Shown here piece by piece: positions 23,628 to 31,684 of a stretch of 48,121 bases of DNA. This DNA is from Streptosporangium canum. GTDB lineage: Bacteria; Actinomycetota; Actinomycetes; Streptosporangiales; Streptosporangiaceae. Made by a program: the position numbers and the translations under genes. The notes under the pieces are model-generated. The model was given only the letters and a program-made list of their open reading frames with translations, was not told the origin of the DNA and searched no databases. Positions within the stretch are counted from its first letter, which is position 1. Every line of letters starts with the position of its first letter. The stretch lies in NCBI RefSeq assembly GCF_900113865.1, contig NZ_FOQY01000050.1, positions 1 to 48,121 on the forward strand, written 5' to 3'.

Positions 23628-23717
23628 CGGAGGCTCGGGGATTTGAACCCCGGATGGGCTGTAGACCCAAACCGCATTAGCAGTGCGGCGCCATAGACCT
23701 GACTAGGCGAAGCCTCC
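23628..23717 (-). tRNA. tRNA-Ser(GCT)
   Basis: A complete 90-nt class II tRNA on the minus strand: acceptor GGAGGCT/AGCCTCC, D arm with GCCTAGTCAGG, anticodon loop CTGCTAA (anticodon GCT), a long variable arm, T arm GGGG-TTCAAAT-CCCC and discriminator G, without encoded CCA. At least four fragments of the same tRNA or its flank lie elsewhere in the window, so it has been a repeated target for integration. Confidence 0.92.
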
Positions 23718-23809
23718 TGGTTGCCGTGTGGCTCAGCACAGAGTACCGGCCATCTGCCAAGGCAGCAAAGCGATTGCCGGTCGCGTCGCCGAGAACAGAA
23801 GCAGCCGAG

Positions 23810-23852
23810 TTATCCACCATCTGTGGATAACTTGCTCCACACCTGTGGACAA
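23810..23852. promoter_or_regulatory. Cluster of three DnaA-box-like sites
   Basis: TTATCCACC at 23810-23818 faces TGTGGATAA (23822-23830, the exact reverse of TTATCCACA), and TGTGGACAA (23844-23852) is the reverse of TTGTCCACA, the preferred actinomycete box. They lie in the 267-bp gap between tRNA-Ser and yceI, with no coding potential. No dnaA or dnaN is in the window, so this is not shown to be oriC. Confidence 0.6.
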
Positions 23853-23939
23853 GACCTGGATTCCGCAGGTGAGAGCGGTGGATGCCCTGGGGATTCTTGC
23901 GATGCAAGACGGACAATCTCAACCAACGGACATAGCGAA

Positions 23940-23967
23940 GACTCCCTCCCCGGCCGGGGAAGGAGTC
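23940..23967. terminator. Terminator-like palindrome after the YceI gene
   Basis: 28-bp near-perfect palindrome (GACTCC at one end, GGAGTC at the other, CCCCGGCCGGGG in the centre), 18 bp past the stop of the minus-strand gene. Confidence 0.65.
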
Positions 23968-23984
23968 CGAGTAGATCATGGAAA

Positions 23985-24548
23985 TCAGGCGGCGGGGTTG
24001 GCTTCGCCCTCGATCTCGATCTTGATCTTCTTGCCGACCAGGACGCCACCGGTCTCCAGAGCCTGGTTCCAGGTCAGGCCGAACTCCTCGCGGTCGATCT
24101 CGGTCGTGATGGAGAAGCCCCAGAGCTCCTGGCCCCACGGGTTGGTGCCGGCGCCGCCGTACTCGACGGTGAGCTCGACCTGCTTGGTGACGTCACGGAT
24201 GGTGAGGTCGCCCAGGACGGTGAACTCGCCGCTGGAGTAGCCGACCACGCGGGTGGTGCGGAAGGTGATCTCGGGGAACTTCTCCGCCGCGAGAAAGTCC
24301 TCGCTGCGCAGGTGGCCGTCACGGTCGGCGGAGCCGGTGGTGATGCTCTCCGTCCTGATCGCGATCTCGGCGGAGGAGTCCAGGGGGTTCTCGGCGATCG
24401 CGACGGTACCGGAGAAGTCGGTGAAACTACCGCGGACCTTGCTCACCATCATGTGCTTGGCCATGAAGCCGATCCGGGTGTGGGCGACGTCGAGGGCGAA
24501 GGTGCCGGGGGTGGGGAGCTGAAGGTCTTCCCAGGTCCGAGTGATCAT
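23985..24548 (-). CDS. YceI family lipid-binding-like protein
   Basis: 187 residues with the lipocalin-like YceI pattern: FALDVAHTRIGFMAKHMMVS, KVRGSFTDFSG, RDGHLRSEDFLAAEKFPEIT, LGDLTIRDVTKQVEL and a final strand GGVLVGKKIKIEIE. There is no signal peptide, as usual for actinobacterial members. YceI proteins bind polyisoprenoid-type lipids in a beta barrel. GGGAGTAG precedes ATG 24548. It diverges from a MarR regulator across a 95-bp promoter region that contains a short palindrome. Confidence 0.93.
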   Translation of the reverse strand: MITRTWEDLQLPTPGTFALDVAHTRIGFMAKHMMVSKVRGSFTDFSGTVAIAENPLDSSAEIAIRTESITTGSADRDGHLRSEDFLAAEKFPEITFRTTRVVGYSSGEFTVLGDLTIRDVTKQVELTVEYGGAGTNPWGQELWGFSITTEIDREEFGLTWNQALETGGVLVGKKIKIEIEGEANPAA

Positions 24549-24607
24549 GTCTACTCCCGATGAGGTGCTTGCCGTGCGGATGTTTGCGACAACAGATTTC
24601 TACACGA

Positions 24608-24617
24608 GGAATATTCC
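24608..24617. promoter_or_regulatory. Palindrome GGAATATTCC between YceI and MarR genes
   Basis: A perfect 10-bp palindrome in an AT-rich patch of the divergent promoter region, a plausible MarR operator. Inference only. Confidence 0.4.
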
Positions 24618-24643
24618 GCGCGTCAACTATCGTCGGATACAGT

Positions 24644-25129
24644 GTGAGCGTGATCCCCTTTGATGACTCCCGGCTGACGGCGATGGGTCTTCTGGCCGAG
24701 GCCCACACCGGCCTGTCGGCGAAGATGCATCTGTCCTTCGCCGCGGTCGGGCTCTCCGACATCGACTTCGAGACGCTGATCCGGCTGGCGCGCTCGCCCG
24801 GTCAGCGTCTGCGCATGAGCGACCTGGCCGCGCAGACCAGCCTGTCCACCAGCGGGGTGACCAGGGTCGTGGACCGGCTGGAGCGCGAAGGTCTGGTCGT
24901 ACGGCAGGCGTGTGCCAGCGACCGCCGGGCCTCCTACGCGGCCATCACCGACGCGGGCGCCGACCGGCTGGGCGCGGTGCTCCCCCAGCACCTGGCGGAC
25001 ATCGAGACCTGGTTCACCGGCCTGCTCTCCGCCGAGCAGCTCAGCACCCTCCTGGACACACTCAGAATCATCCGCGACGCCGTACGGCCGTGCGCCACGG
25101 CGGGAGCCGAGCTCACCCCGTCCGAATGA
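24644..25129 (+). CDS. MarR family transcriptional regulator
   Basis: About 161 residues. The winged-helix region reads LRMSDLAAQTSLSTSGVTRV, VDRLEREGLVVRQACASDRR and ASYAAITDAGADRLG, with flanking dimerisation helices. The start is taken at GTG 24644; GTG 24650 and ATG 24683 are alternatives because no ribosome site is clear. It is divergent from yceI, a common pairing, and probably represses both genes. Confidence 0.9.
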   Translation: MSVIPFDDSRLTAMGLLAEAHTGLSAKMHLSFAAVGLSDIDFETLIRLARSPGQRLRMSDLAAQTSLSTSGVTRVVDRLEREGLVVRQACASDRRASYAAITDAGADRLGAVLPQHLADIETWFTGLLSAEQLSTLLDTLRIIRDAVRPCATAGAELTPSE

Positions 25130-25225
25130 CGGAGAACCCCTCTTGACCACATCGAGCGCAGCGCTCTCCCGGCGGACACGCACGGGGAGGCGGGCGGCCG
25201 TACCCAACCTCTCAGGTCAGTACAG

Positions 25226-25735
25226 CTAGGCCTGCGGCTCCAGTTGCCGCTGCTCCGGGATCGTGAGGTCGCCGCGGAGCTTGGCCATCGCCCGCGAGAC
25301 CGTGCTCTTGACCGTGCCGACGCTGATCCCCAGCGCCTTGGCGATCTCCGGTTCGGTCATGTCCTCGTAGTAGCGCAGCATGACCGCGGCCCGCATCCGG
25401 GTGGGCAGCCGGTCGAGGGCCTGCTCCACCCGTTCGGGCAGATAGCCGTAGCCGCCCGTGAGAACCGGTTCGGGGAGTTCCTCCGACGGGTACTCCTCCA
25501 GCTTGCGCCGCCGCCACCAGGAGATGTTGATGTTGACCATCGCCCGGCGCACGTAGGCGTCCATGGCCGCGCGCTCCTGGATCCGGTCCCAGGCGAGGTA
25601 CGTCTTGACCAGTGCCGCCTGGAGGAGATCCTCGGCGTCGCTGGGGTGCCCGGTGAGCTGGTAGGCGGCGCGCAGCAGCGTGGGACCGCGAGCAACGACG
25701 TACTCGCGGAACTCCTCGTGCGTCCCGCCGGTCAC
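25226..25735 (-). CDS. ECF RNA polymerase sigma factor, SigE family
   Basis: About 169 residues: region 2 with FREYVVARGPTLLRAAYQLT, GHPSDAEDLLQAALVKTYLA and YVRRAMVNINISWWRRRKLE; region 4 with LPTRMRAAVMLRYYEDMTEP and IAKALGISVGTVKSTVSRAM. The GTG at 25735 begins the conserved region; upstream extensions up to 25909 are non-conserved. Unlike the sigma gene at 6581, no membrane partner is adjacent: the next gene downstream is the MarR regulator on the opposite strand. Regulation is thus unclear. Confidence 0.9.
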   Translation of the reverse strand: MTGGTHEEFREYVVARGPTLLRAAYQLTGHPSDAEDLLQAALVKTYLAWDRIQERAAMDAYVRRAMVNINISWWRRRKLEEYPSEELPEPVLTGGYGYLPERVEQALDRLPTRMRAAVMLRYYEDMTEPEIAKALGISVGTVKSTVSRAMAKLRGDLTIPEQRQLEPQA

Positions 25736-26042
25736 CGCGATCACCAGCCTGTGGTCTGGGTGCGTCTCGTGGCCAGAATCGCAGCCGGAGCCCATAATTC
25801 GGCTGAACCGGAACCTATATTTCGTCCCCTCAACGGCAAAAACCGGCTCAGCCCCGTGATCACACATGGGCGGGCAGCAGGTACGGGTCTGTCCCGAAGT
25901 GGGAGGCAACGCGTTGTATCAGGGGTGGGAATTTTGCTACAGGGTCGGACACCTGCCGGAGTTATTGGCGCAAGCGAACAGCGAGACCCCGGCAAGCGTG
26001 TGACGCTAACGGGGAAACCTCACCGAAATATGGGGAGTGACG

Positions 26043-26993
26043 ATGCCGTATCGCAGCGTTGACCGCCGCCGCGTTCTGGCGGCGGCCGCGCTTGGCCGGA
26101 GCCTCGACGAGCCAGGGGCGCTCCCCGGCGATGGCGAGCTCCTCCGATCGGTCATCGGCGAGATCCTCGACGTCAGCCCGCACCTGATAGTCATCGACAC
26201 CCCCGATGGCCGCGAGGAACGGCTCGTCATCGCGCCGTGGGCGACAGCGTGGCGCGGCGAGGCCGTCGCTCCGGCGGACCTGCCGCCGGGCGCCCAGGTG
26301 ATCATCAGGGCCCTGCGGTCCGGCCGGGTGGTGGACCGGATCTGGGCGGACATCACCCGGATCACCGGAGTGATCCAGTCCGTCGGCTCCGGCTCCGGGG
26401 ACCGCACCATGGAGCTGTACTGCGGACCGCACCGGGGGCGGCGTACGGTCGTCATCCCCTATCGCGCCTCGGGCCGGTTGCGGGTCCGGCACCCGCAGTT
26501 CGAGCCCGGCTACCTGTTCGACGCCATCGGCGTCCGTGAGAACGGCGTGGCCCAGGCCCGGCTGCCGGCGACCTCGCAGCCGCCCTACCGGTGGACGGCC
26601 GTCCCCGAGCCGCCCCCCGGCTACAGCGGCGCGCAGTCACGGATCTCGGGCACCGCCACCTGGTCGGACGCCTTCGACCACGACGAGCAGGGGGCGGCCT
26701 ACCCCATGTTGGAGCGCTCCGACGCCGACTGCCAGGACGCGGGGGTGTCGTGCACGGGCCTGCCCTATCTCGCGCTGGGCTCGATGCTCAACGTGCGCAA
26801 CGTGTGCGCCGGGCGCACCTCGGTCCTGCCCATCGTGGCATGCGGCTGCCTGGCCGGCCGGTTCTGCGACCGGTGCCTGGAGTGCGGCACCTCGCCACGG
26901 GGCCGGATCGTGGAGCTGTCGGCGACCGCCTTCGTGGAGCTTGGCGGGGACCTGACGAAGGGGTGCTTCAATGCCCGGGTCGGATTGGGGTGA
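26043..26993 (+). CDS. Protein with C-terminal RlpA-like double-psi barrel, 316 aa
   Basis: ATG 26043 follows GGGGAG by five bases. Residues 1-195 are a soluble region without known motifs except YCGPHRGRRTVVIPYR (126-141). Residues about 202-315 follow the RlpA/double-psi pattern: GTATWSDAFDHD, TGLPYLALGSMLNVRNVCAG, RTSVLPIVACGC and GRIVELSATAFVELGGDLTK. Eight cysteines lie between 230 and 308, including CGCLAGRFCDRCLECG. There is no signal peptide, which is odd for this fold. The MauE-like redox membrane gene follows within 5 bp, so cysteine chemistry may link the pair. The fold call is by eye. Confidence 0.6.
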   Translation: MPYRSVDRRRVLAAAALGRSLDEPGALPGDGELLRSVIGEILDVSPHLIVIDTPDGREERLVIAPWATAWRGEAVAPADLPPGAQVIIRALRSGRVVDRIWADITRITGVIQSVGSGSGDRTMELYCGPHRGRRTVVIPYRASGRLRVRHPQFEPGYLFDAIGVRENGVAQARLPATSQPPYRWTAVPEPPPGYSGAQSRISGTATWSDAFDHDEQGAAYPMLERSDADCQDAGVSCTGLPYLALGSMLNVRNVCAGRTSVLPIVACGCLAGRFCDRCLECGTSPRGRIVELSATAFVELGGDLTKGCFNARVGLG

Positions 26994-26998
26994 CAGGG

Positions 26999-27838
26999 AT
27001 GCTGACGACGATCGCCGCCGCGCAGTTGCCGGTGCTGGCCGCGCTGCTGGCCGCGGGCGCGCTCGCCAAGGTGCGGACGGCCGTGAACGAGTCCGAACCG
27101 GGTGCGCTGAGCAGGCTCGGACCGGCGGCGCTGGTGGTCGAACGCTGGCGCTTGCCCGCCCTGCTCGGCTGTGCGGCCGGAGAGGTGGTCCTGCTGGTCG
27201 GCCTGATGCTGACCGGCCACTCCCTGTTCCGGTGGGGCGCGGCCACGTTCTTCGCGGTGTCGACCTACGTCCTGTGGGAGCTGCGCCGCCGCCGGCCGGA
27301 TGTGGGCTGCGGCTGCTTCGGCGAGGTCAGCGCCATCCCGGTGGGGCTGCGCTCGCTGGGTCGCACCATGGTGCTGACCGCCATGGCCGTGGGAACGGTC
27401 TGGACTCCGCCGGTCCCCGGCTGGGCGGTGGTGGCCGGCCTCACCTGGTCTCAGCTAGCGGCCGTGGCCGGCGGGCTGCTGGTGCTCGCCGCGCTCTCTC
27501 CGGAGATCGAGGAGGCCGCCGCCCGGCTCCGGCACCGCGCCCCCTGCGAGCAGCGCCCGCTGGACCCGTCGACCGCGCTCAGCCGCCTGCGTTCGAGCGC
27601 TGCCTGGCGGGCGCACGAGAGACTTCTGTCGAGCACGGAACCGGTCGACAGCTGGCGGGAGCTCTGCTGGCGGTTCTTCGTCTATCCGGGGCACAGTCAC
27701 GCGGGCGACCCGGCGGACGTGGTCTTCGCGATCTACCTGAGCGGCCGGCACCCGGCGGTGCGAGTGGCGATGGTCGACGCCGCCGGACGGCCGATCGAGA
27801 TCGGGTCTCTGCAGGAATCTATCCCCGTATCGGCATGA
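26999..27838 (+). CDS. MauE/DoxX-like redox-associated membrane protein
   Basis: 279 residues with about five transmembrane helices in the first 165 residues and the MauE hallmark CGCFGE (C104, C106) after the third helix. Residues 175-279 form a soluble, charged C-terminal extension with EPVDSWRELCWRFFVYPG. MauE-like proteins pass electrons to thioredoxin-like partners outside the membrane. The gene starts 5 bp after the RlpA-like gene, forming an operon. No thioredoxin-fold protein is adjacent, so the partner may be the Cys-rich upstream product. Confidence 0.82.
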   Translation: MLTTIAAAQLPVLAALLAAGALAKVRTAVNESEPGALSRLGPAALVVERWRLPALLGCAAGEVVLLVGLMLTGHSLFRWGAATFFAVSTYVLWELRRRRPDVGCGCFGEVSAIPVGLRSLGRTMVLTAMAVGTVWTPPVPGWAVVAGLTWSQLAAVAGGLLVLAALSPEIEEAAARLRHRAPCEQRPLDPSTALSRLRSSAAWRAHERLLSSTEPVDSWRELCWRFFVYPGHSHAGDPADVVFAIYLSGRHPAVRVAMVDAAGRPIEIGSLQESIPVSA

Positions 27839-27878
27839 CGCTAGAGACCCGTAGATTTTTCTAGCACGCAGGATTCGG

Positions 27879-27922
27879 CTCTATACGGCTCTCTAGCTTC
27901 CCCACTAGAGAGCCGTATAGAG
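27879..27922. terminator. Perfect 18-bp inverted repeat between convergent genes
   Basis: Arms at 27879-27896 and 27905-27922 are exact reverse complements (CTCTATACGGCTCTCTAG and its mate) around an 8-base loop. It sits between the MauE gene and the convergent AAA+ gene, so a bidirectional terminator is likely. A second, imperfect palindrome with CTAGA/TCTAG and five T residues precedes it (27840-27864). Confidence 0.75.
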
Positions 27923-27959
27923 GTCTAGGAGGCTCTCGCCCACTATATCGAACATGTGT

Positions 27960-29138
27960 TCAGACAGGCTGGGAACGCAGAAATTTTCCGAAGTGTGGCA
28001 CGGTGAACGCGATCAGTCCGCGCTCGGCGCTGTAGATCAGGCCCTTCTTGATGAGACTGTCACGGGCCGGGGAGAGGCTGGACGGCTTGCGGCCGAGCCC
28101 CTCGGCCACGTCGGCGGTCGCCACGGGCTCGTCGCCGATGGAGGCCATCGCGTGCATGTAGTCACGCTCGGCGGGGGTGGCCCGCTCGTAACGGCTGCCG
28201 AAGAACCCGACCGCGAGCTCCTCCTCGGCCTCCGGCGAGGAGACCCGGATGTCGTCGACGGTGATCGGGCTGCGTAGCGCCAGGTCCCAGGCGACCTTGC
28301 CGTAGGCCTGGACGAAGTAGGGGTAGCCGTCGGCTGCCTCGTAGAGCGCGTCGAGGGCCTCCTGGGTGAACTCCACCCCCTCGCTCTCGGCCGGGGCGAT
28401 GAGGGCCAGATCGGCCGCCTCGCGGTCGAGCCGGTCGATCCTGGCGTAGCGGAACAGCCGCTCGGAATAGCTCTTGCTGGCTGACAGGACGCTGGGCAGA
28501 TGGGGCAGGCCGGCACCGACCACGATCAGCGGGCCGCCACTCTGCGAGAGCTCGTGGCAGGCCGCGCAGAGCGCCGAGACGTCGGGGGTCTGCACGTCCT
28601 GCATCTCGTCGATGAAAAGGGCGATGCCGACGCCGAGGTCGGTGGCCACCCCGGCCGCGTCGACGAACAGCTCGGTGAGGTCGATCTCCAGGTCGCCGGA
28701 GTCGGCCCGGCCGCGGGAGGCGGGCACGTCGATCCCGGGCGACCAGTGCGAGGTGCCCTTGGCCGCGGCCGGGTCGCGCATCGCGAACGCCTTGAGCACG
28801 CCGAGGAACTCCTCGATGCGCTCGGGCGCCCGGTGCCTCGGCGCCAGCTCACGGATCGCCAGGTGCAGGGCGGCGGCCACCGGACGCCGGATCGACTGGT
28901 CGGGCCGGGCCTCGATCTTGCCCGTCCCCCACAGCCGCTGCATGGCCATCGACTTGAAGGTGTTGAGGAGGACGGTCTTGCCGACGCCGCGCAGGCCGGT
29001 GACGACCATGCTGCGCTCCGGGCGGCCACGCGCCACCCGCTCCAGGACGATTTCGAACTGCTGAAGCTCACGGTCGCGCCCGGCGAGCTCTGGGGGACGC
29101 TGCCCCGCACCGGGGGCGTAGGGATTGCGCACGGGGTC
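27960..29138 (-). CDS. AAA+ ATPase with C-terminal winged helix (Orc1/Cdc6-like)
   Basis: 392 residues from GTG 29138 (VDPVRNPYAPGAGQRPPELA). An ELAGRDREL box precedes Walker A VTGLRGVGKTVLL (about 45-57), Walker B GIALFIDEMQD, sensor I PLIVVGAGLPHLP and sensor II region RYARIDRLD, then a winged helix (VATADVAEGLGRKPSSLSPA). The layout is that of AAA_16 ATP-binding proteins common in actinomycetes, of unknown role, related to Orc1/Cdc6 and STAND-type switches. Longer frames to 29276 lack conservation. Upstream 29139-29731 contains only repeats and no gene. Confidence 0.88.
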   Translation of the reverse strand, partial: DPVRNPYAPGAGQRPPELAGRDRELQQFEIVLERVARGRPERSMVVTGLRGVGKTVLLNTFKSMAMQRLWGTGKIEARPDQSIRRPVAAALHLAIRELAPRHRAPERIEEFLGVLKAFAMRDPAAAKGTSHWSPGIDVPASRGRADSGDLEIDLTELFVDAAGVATDLGVGIALFIDEMQDVQTPDVSALCAACHELSQSGGPLIVVGAGLPHLPSVLSASKSYSERLFRYARIDRLDREAADLALIAPAESEGVEFTQEALDALYEAADGYPYFVQAYGKVAWDLALRSPITVDDIRVSSPEAEEELAVGFFGSRYERATPAERDYMHAMASIGDEPVATADVAEGLGRKPSSLSPARDSLIKKGLIYSAERGLIAFTVPHFGKFLRSQPV

Positions 29139-29535
29139 CACGCTCTCGGACTTTATGACGGGATATAGCGGCCGACGTAGATTTCCGTAGAAAGCGCTAC
29201 GGCGTGTCGCGTGTCGGCGGCCAGAAGTCCGCGGAGCGGGGGCGTGTGCCGTCGGCCGCGTCGCGAGCATCGCCATGACACACCCCTCACCTGGGAAGAC
29301 CCGGCCCGAACCCGTGTTCGATCCAATGCCTCCGACTGTAGCGCGGCTTCGAACACAGGCGCGATATCTTTCGAAGAAAGCTCAGCTAAAGAATGCCGGC
29401 GCGCTTGCCGATGTGGCGTAAATGCGGGCGAAAGCCGCACGAGAACGGTTCGGCGATAAAGCGCCTGACTTCCGAAGGCCGGGGGGACGTCGAGCCACAC
29501 GTCCCGACGGGCTGGCGGAGCGGTGGGCGATGGAC

Positions 29536-29606
29536 GGCGGAGCAGTGGATCGGCGGACCGGCGGACCGGCGGACCGGCGGACCGGCGGAGCAGTGGATCG
29601 GCGGAA
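29536..29606. repeat. CGGCGGAC octamer array framed by AGCAGTGGAT
   Basis: Five octamers of the CGGCGGAC/G type (from about 29551) lie between two copies of GGCGGAGCAGTGGATCGGCG. The array is in the 593-bp gene-free interval between the AAA+ gene and the M15 peptidase gene. Confidence 0.75.
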
Positions 29607-29731
29607 ATCGGCCGCGTGGTCCGGCCGCCCGAACTCATGGCCCTCCCTGACCGGACCGCCTCTTATCACTTGAGGTAGCCGGTCAAATACAATGGGGGCT
29701 TGTCCTTTTGTCGGTCGTGGGGTGGCGACAG

Positions 29732-30511
29732 GTGAGCAGCTCTCCTTTGGTGACACGCATCCGGGCTGTCGTCGCGACGGCCGTCGGCTGCCTGGCGGCG
29801 GCCGCGTGCAGCGCGACCGCCACATCACAGCCCACCCAATCCGCCCCGCCCTCCCCGGCGACCTCGTCGGCCCCCGCGTCACCGTCCCCTTCAGCCGGGA
29901 CGCCCACCCCGAGTCCCACCGCGAGCCCGTCTCCCACCACCCCGCCGAAGTTCTCCGCCAAGGTGACCAAGGTCGCCCGCGACCGGCTCCGATACTCCTG
30001 GCGGCCCGGATGCCCGGTCCCGGTCGGCGACCTGCGGCTGATCACGATGACCTACTGGGGCTTCGACGACAGGCCCCACACCGGCGAGATGGTCGTGAAC
30101 AAGAACGCGGCCGACGACATCGTCACGGTCTTCCGGCGCCTGTACGACTGGCGCTGGCCGATCCGCAAGATGGAGCTCGTCGACGTCTACAAGGGCGACG
30201 ACTTCGACTCCATCGACGCGGACAACACCTCGGCCTTCAACTGCCGCCCGGCGACCGGGTCCAGCAGCTGGTCGCAGCACGCGTACGGCAGGGCCGTCGA
30301 CATCAACCCCCGGGAGAACCCCTACGTGTCCGCCGACGGCTCGGTGGCGCACAAGAACGCCCGCAAGTTCGCCAGGCGCCCCCTGGACGAGCCCGGCGTG
30401 ATCAACCCCGGTGACCGGGTGGTCCGGGCCTTCGAGAGGCTCGACTGGGAGTGGGGCGGCTACTGGTCGGGCATCAAGGACTACCAGCACTTCAGCAAGG
30501 GCGGCGGCTGA
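29732..30511 (+). CDS. M15 family D,D-carboxypeptidase-like lipoprotein
   Basis: 259 residues from GTG 29732. A lipoprotein signal (lipobox LAAAAC, C26) is followed by a Pro/Ser/Thr-rich spacer (about 30-75), which would reach into the wall, and an M15 peptidase domain with the zinc motif SQHAYGRAVDIN (H183, D190) and the third ligand H253 in KDYQHFSK. It should cleave peptidoglycan peptide stems on the outer face of the membrane. It stands alone, with an array of 23-bp repeats directly after the stop. Confidence 0.9.
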   Translation: MSSSPLVTRIRAVVATAVGCLAAAACSATATSQPTQSAPPSPATSSAPASPSPSAGTPTPSPTASPSPTTPPKFSAKVTKVARDRLRYSWRPGCPVPVGDLRLITMTYWGFDDRPHTGEMVVNKNAADDIVTVFRRLYDWRWPIRKMELVDVYKGDDFDSIDADNTSAFNCRPATGSSSWSQHAYGRAVDINPRENPYVSADGSVAHKNARKFARRPLDEPGVINPGDRVVRAFERLDWEWGGYWSGIKDYQHFSKGGG

Positions 30512-30547
30512 GGTCCAGGCCGCCGGGCCTGCGCGGGCGCCCACCTG

Positions 30548-30684
30548 GGACCACACTTCCGGCCCGCTCAGGACAGCACTTCCAGCCCACCCGGGACCAC
30601 GCTTCCAGCCGCTCAGGACAGCACTTCCAGCCCGCTCGGGACCACGCTTCCAGCCCGCTCGGGACAGCACTTCCGGCCCGCCCG
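30548..30684. repeat. 23-bp tandem repeats, alternating A/B types, six copies
   Basis: Units start at 30548, 30571, 30594, 30616, 30639 and 30662. They alternate GGACCACnCTTCC and GGACAGCACTTCC, making a 46-bp higher-order unit repeated three times. It occupies the 309-bp gap between the peptidase and Nudix genes; no coding is seen. Confidence 0.85.
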
Positions 30685-30820
30685 CCCGCCGCGCTGGTCC
30701 GGTTCGACCGCCGGCCGGGGTCCACGCGGAGCGAGGGGCGGCAGGAAATCCCGATATATAAATTTTTAGCGGTACGGACCGCCCCTGAGGAGCCGGTGCC
30801 TCGTGGTGCATCATTGATCC

Positions 30821-31684
30821 ATGGCGGCCAAGGACGGCGACGGATGGGCTCACTGTGAGCGCGGACATCGGCACTGGGGCGTGCACGGCGCGTCCGGCCT
30901 GCTCGCCGTCCACCACGACACCGCCGGAACGCCCCACGTCCTGATGCAGGAGCGTGCCGTGTGGAGCCACCACGGCGGCACCTGGGGTCTGCCCGGCGGT
31001 GCGCTCGACAGCCACGAGGACCCCATCACCGGCGCGCTCCGCGAGGCCGCAGAGGAGGCGGCCCTGACCGGCGAGGGCCTCCGGGTCCAGGGCGTCTACC
31101 TCGACGACCACGGCGGCTGGTCCTTCTCGACCGTGATCGCCGAGGCCGCCGACCTGCTGGACGCGGCCCCGGCCAACAGCGAGAGCGCCGACCTGCGCTG
31201 GCTCACTCCCGAACAGATCGCCGCCAAGAACCTGCACCCCGGCTTCGCCGAGACCTGGCCCGCGATCAGCCGGGCGCTCAGCCCTCTGGTGGTCGTCCTC
31301 GACGTCGCCAACATCGTCGGCGCCCGATCCGAGCACGGCTGGTGGAGGGACCGCGCCGGAGCCGCCGCCAAACTGGTCGCCGAGGTGAGCGCCCTCGCCA
31401 CCGGCGGCCTGCGCGACATACCCGGCGAGATCCCGGACCTGGACCGGTGGTTCCCCCGTTTCGTCATGGTCGTCGAGGGGGCCGCCCGCGACGTCTCGCC
31501 GCTCCCCGGCGTCTCCGTCGTCGCCGCCCCCGGGATCGGCGACGACGCCATCGTGCAGGCCGTACGGGATGTCCCGCCCGGCGAGCGCGTCCTGGTCGTC
31601 ACCGCCGACCGGGGTCTGCGCGAGCGGGTCACAGCTCTGGGTGCCATGGTCACCGGCCCCAGGTGGCTGCTGTCCCAGCTGTGA
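30821..31684 (+). CDS. Nudix hydrolase fused to an NYN/PIN-like domain
   Basis: 287 residues. Residues 1-150 are a Nudix domain: TWGLPGGALD then the box REAAEEAAL (59-82), in which the last glycine of the EExGU motif is Ala. Residues about 154-287 resemble an NYN/PIN ribonuclease: LVVVLDVANIVGAR with an acidic start, a central helix pair, then RVLVVTADRGLRERVTALGA. Nudix enzymes cleave nucleoside diphosphate derivatives; NYN domains cut RNA. Fusion suggests RNA end or nucleotide-cap processing, which is inference. The stop lies inside a parS-like palindrome. Confidence 0.8.
   Translation: MAAKDGDGWAHCERGHRHWGVHGASGLLAVHHDTAGTPHVLMQERAVWSHHGGTWGLPGGALDSHEDPITGALREAAEEAALTGEGLRVQGVYLDDHGGWSFSTVIAEAADLLDAAPANSESADLRWLTPEQIAAKNLHPGFAETWPAISRALSPLVVVLDVANIVGARSEHGWWRDRAGAAAKLVAEVSALATGGLRDIPGEIPDLDRWFPRFVMVVEGAARDVSPLPGVSVVAAPGIGDDAIVQAVRDVPPGERVLVVTADRGLRERVTALGAMVTGPRWLLSQL

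Noticed and set aside
23810..23852. Chromosomal oriC
   Set aside because: Only three boxes and no dnaA or dnaN in the window; kept as a DnaA-box cluster only.
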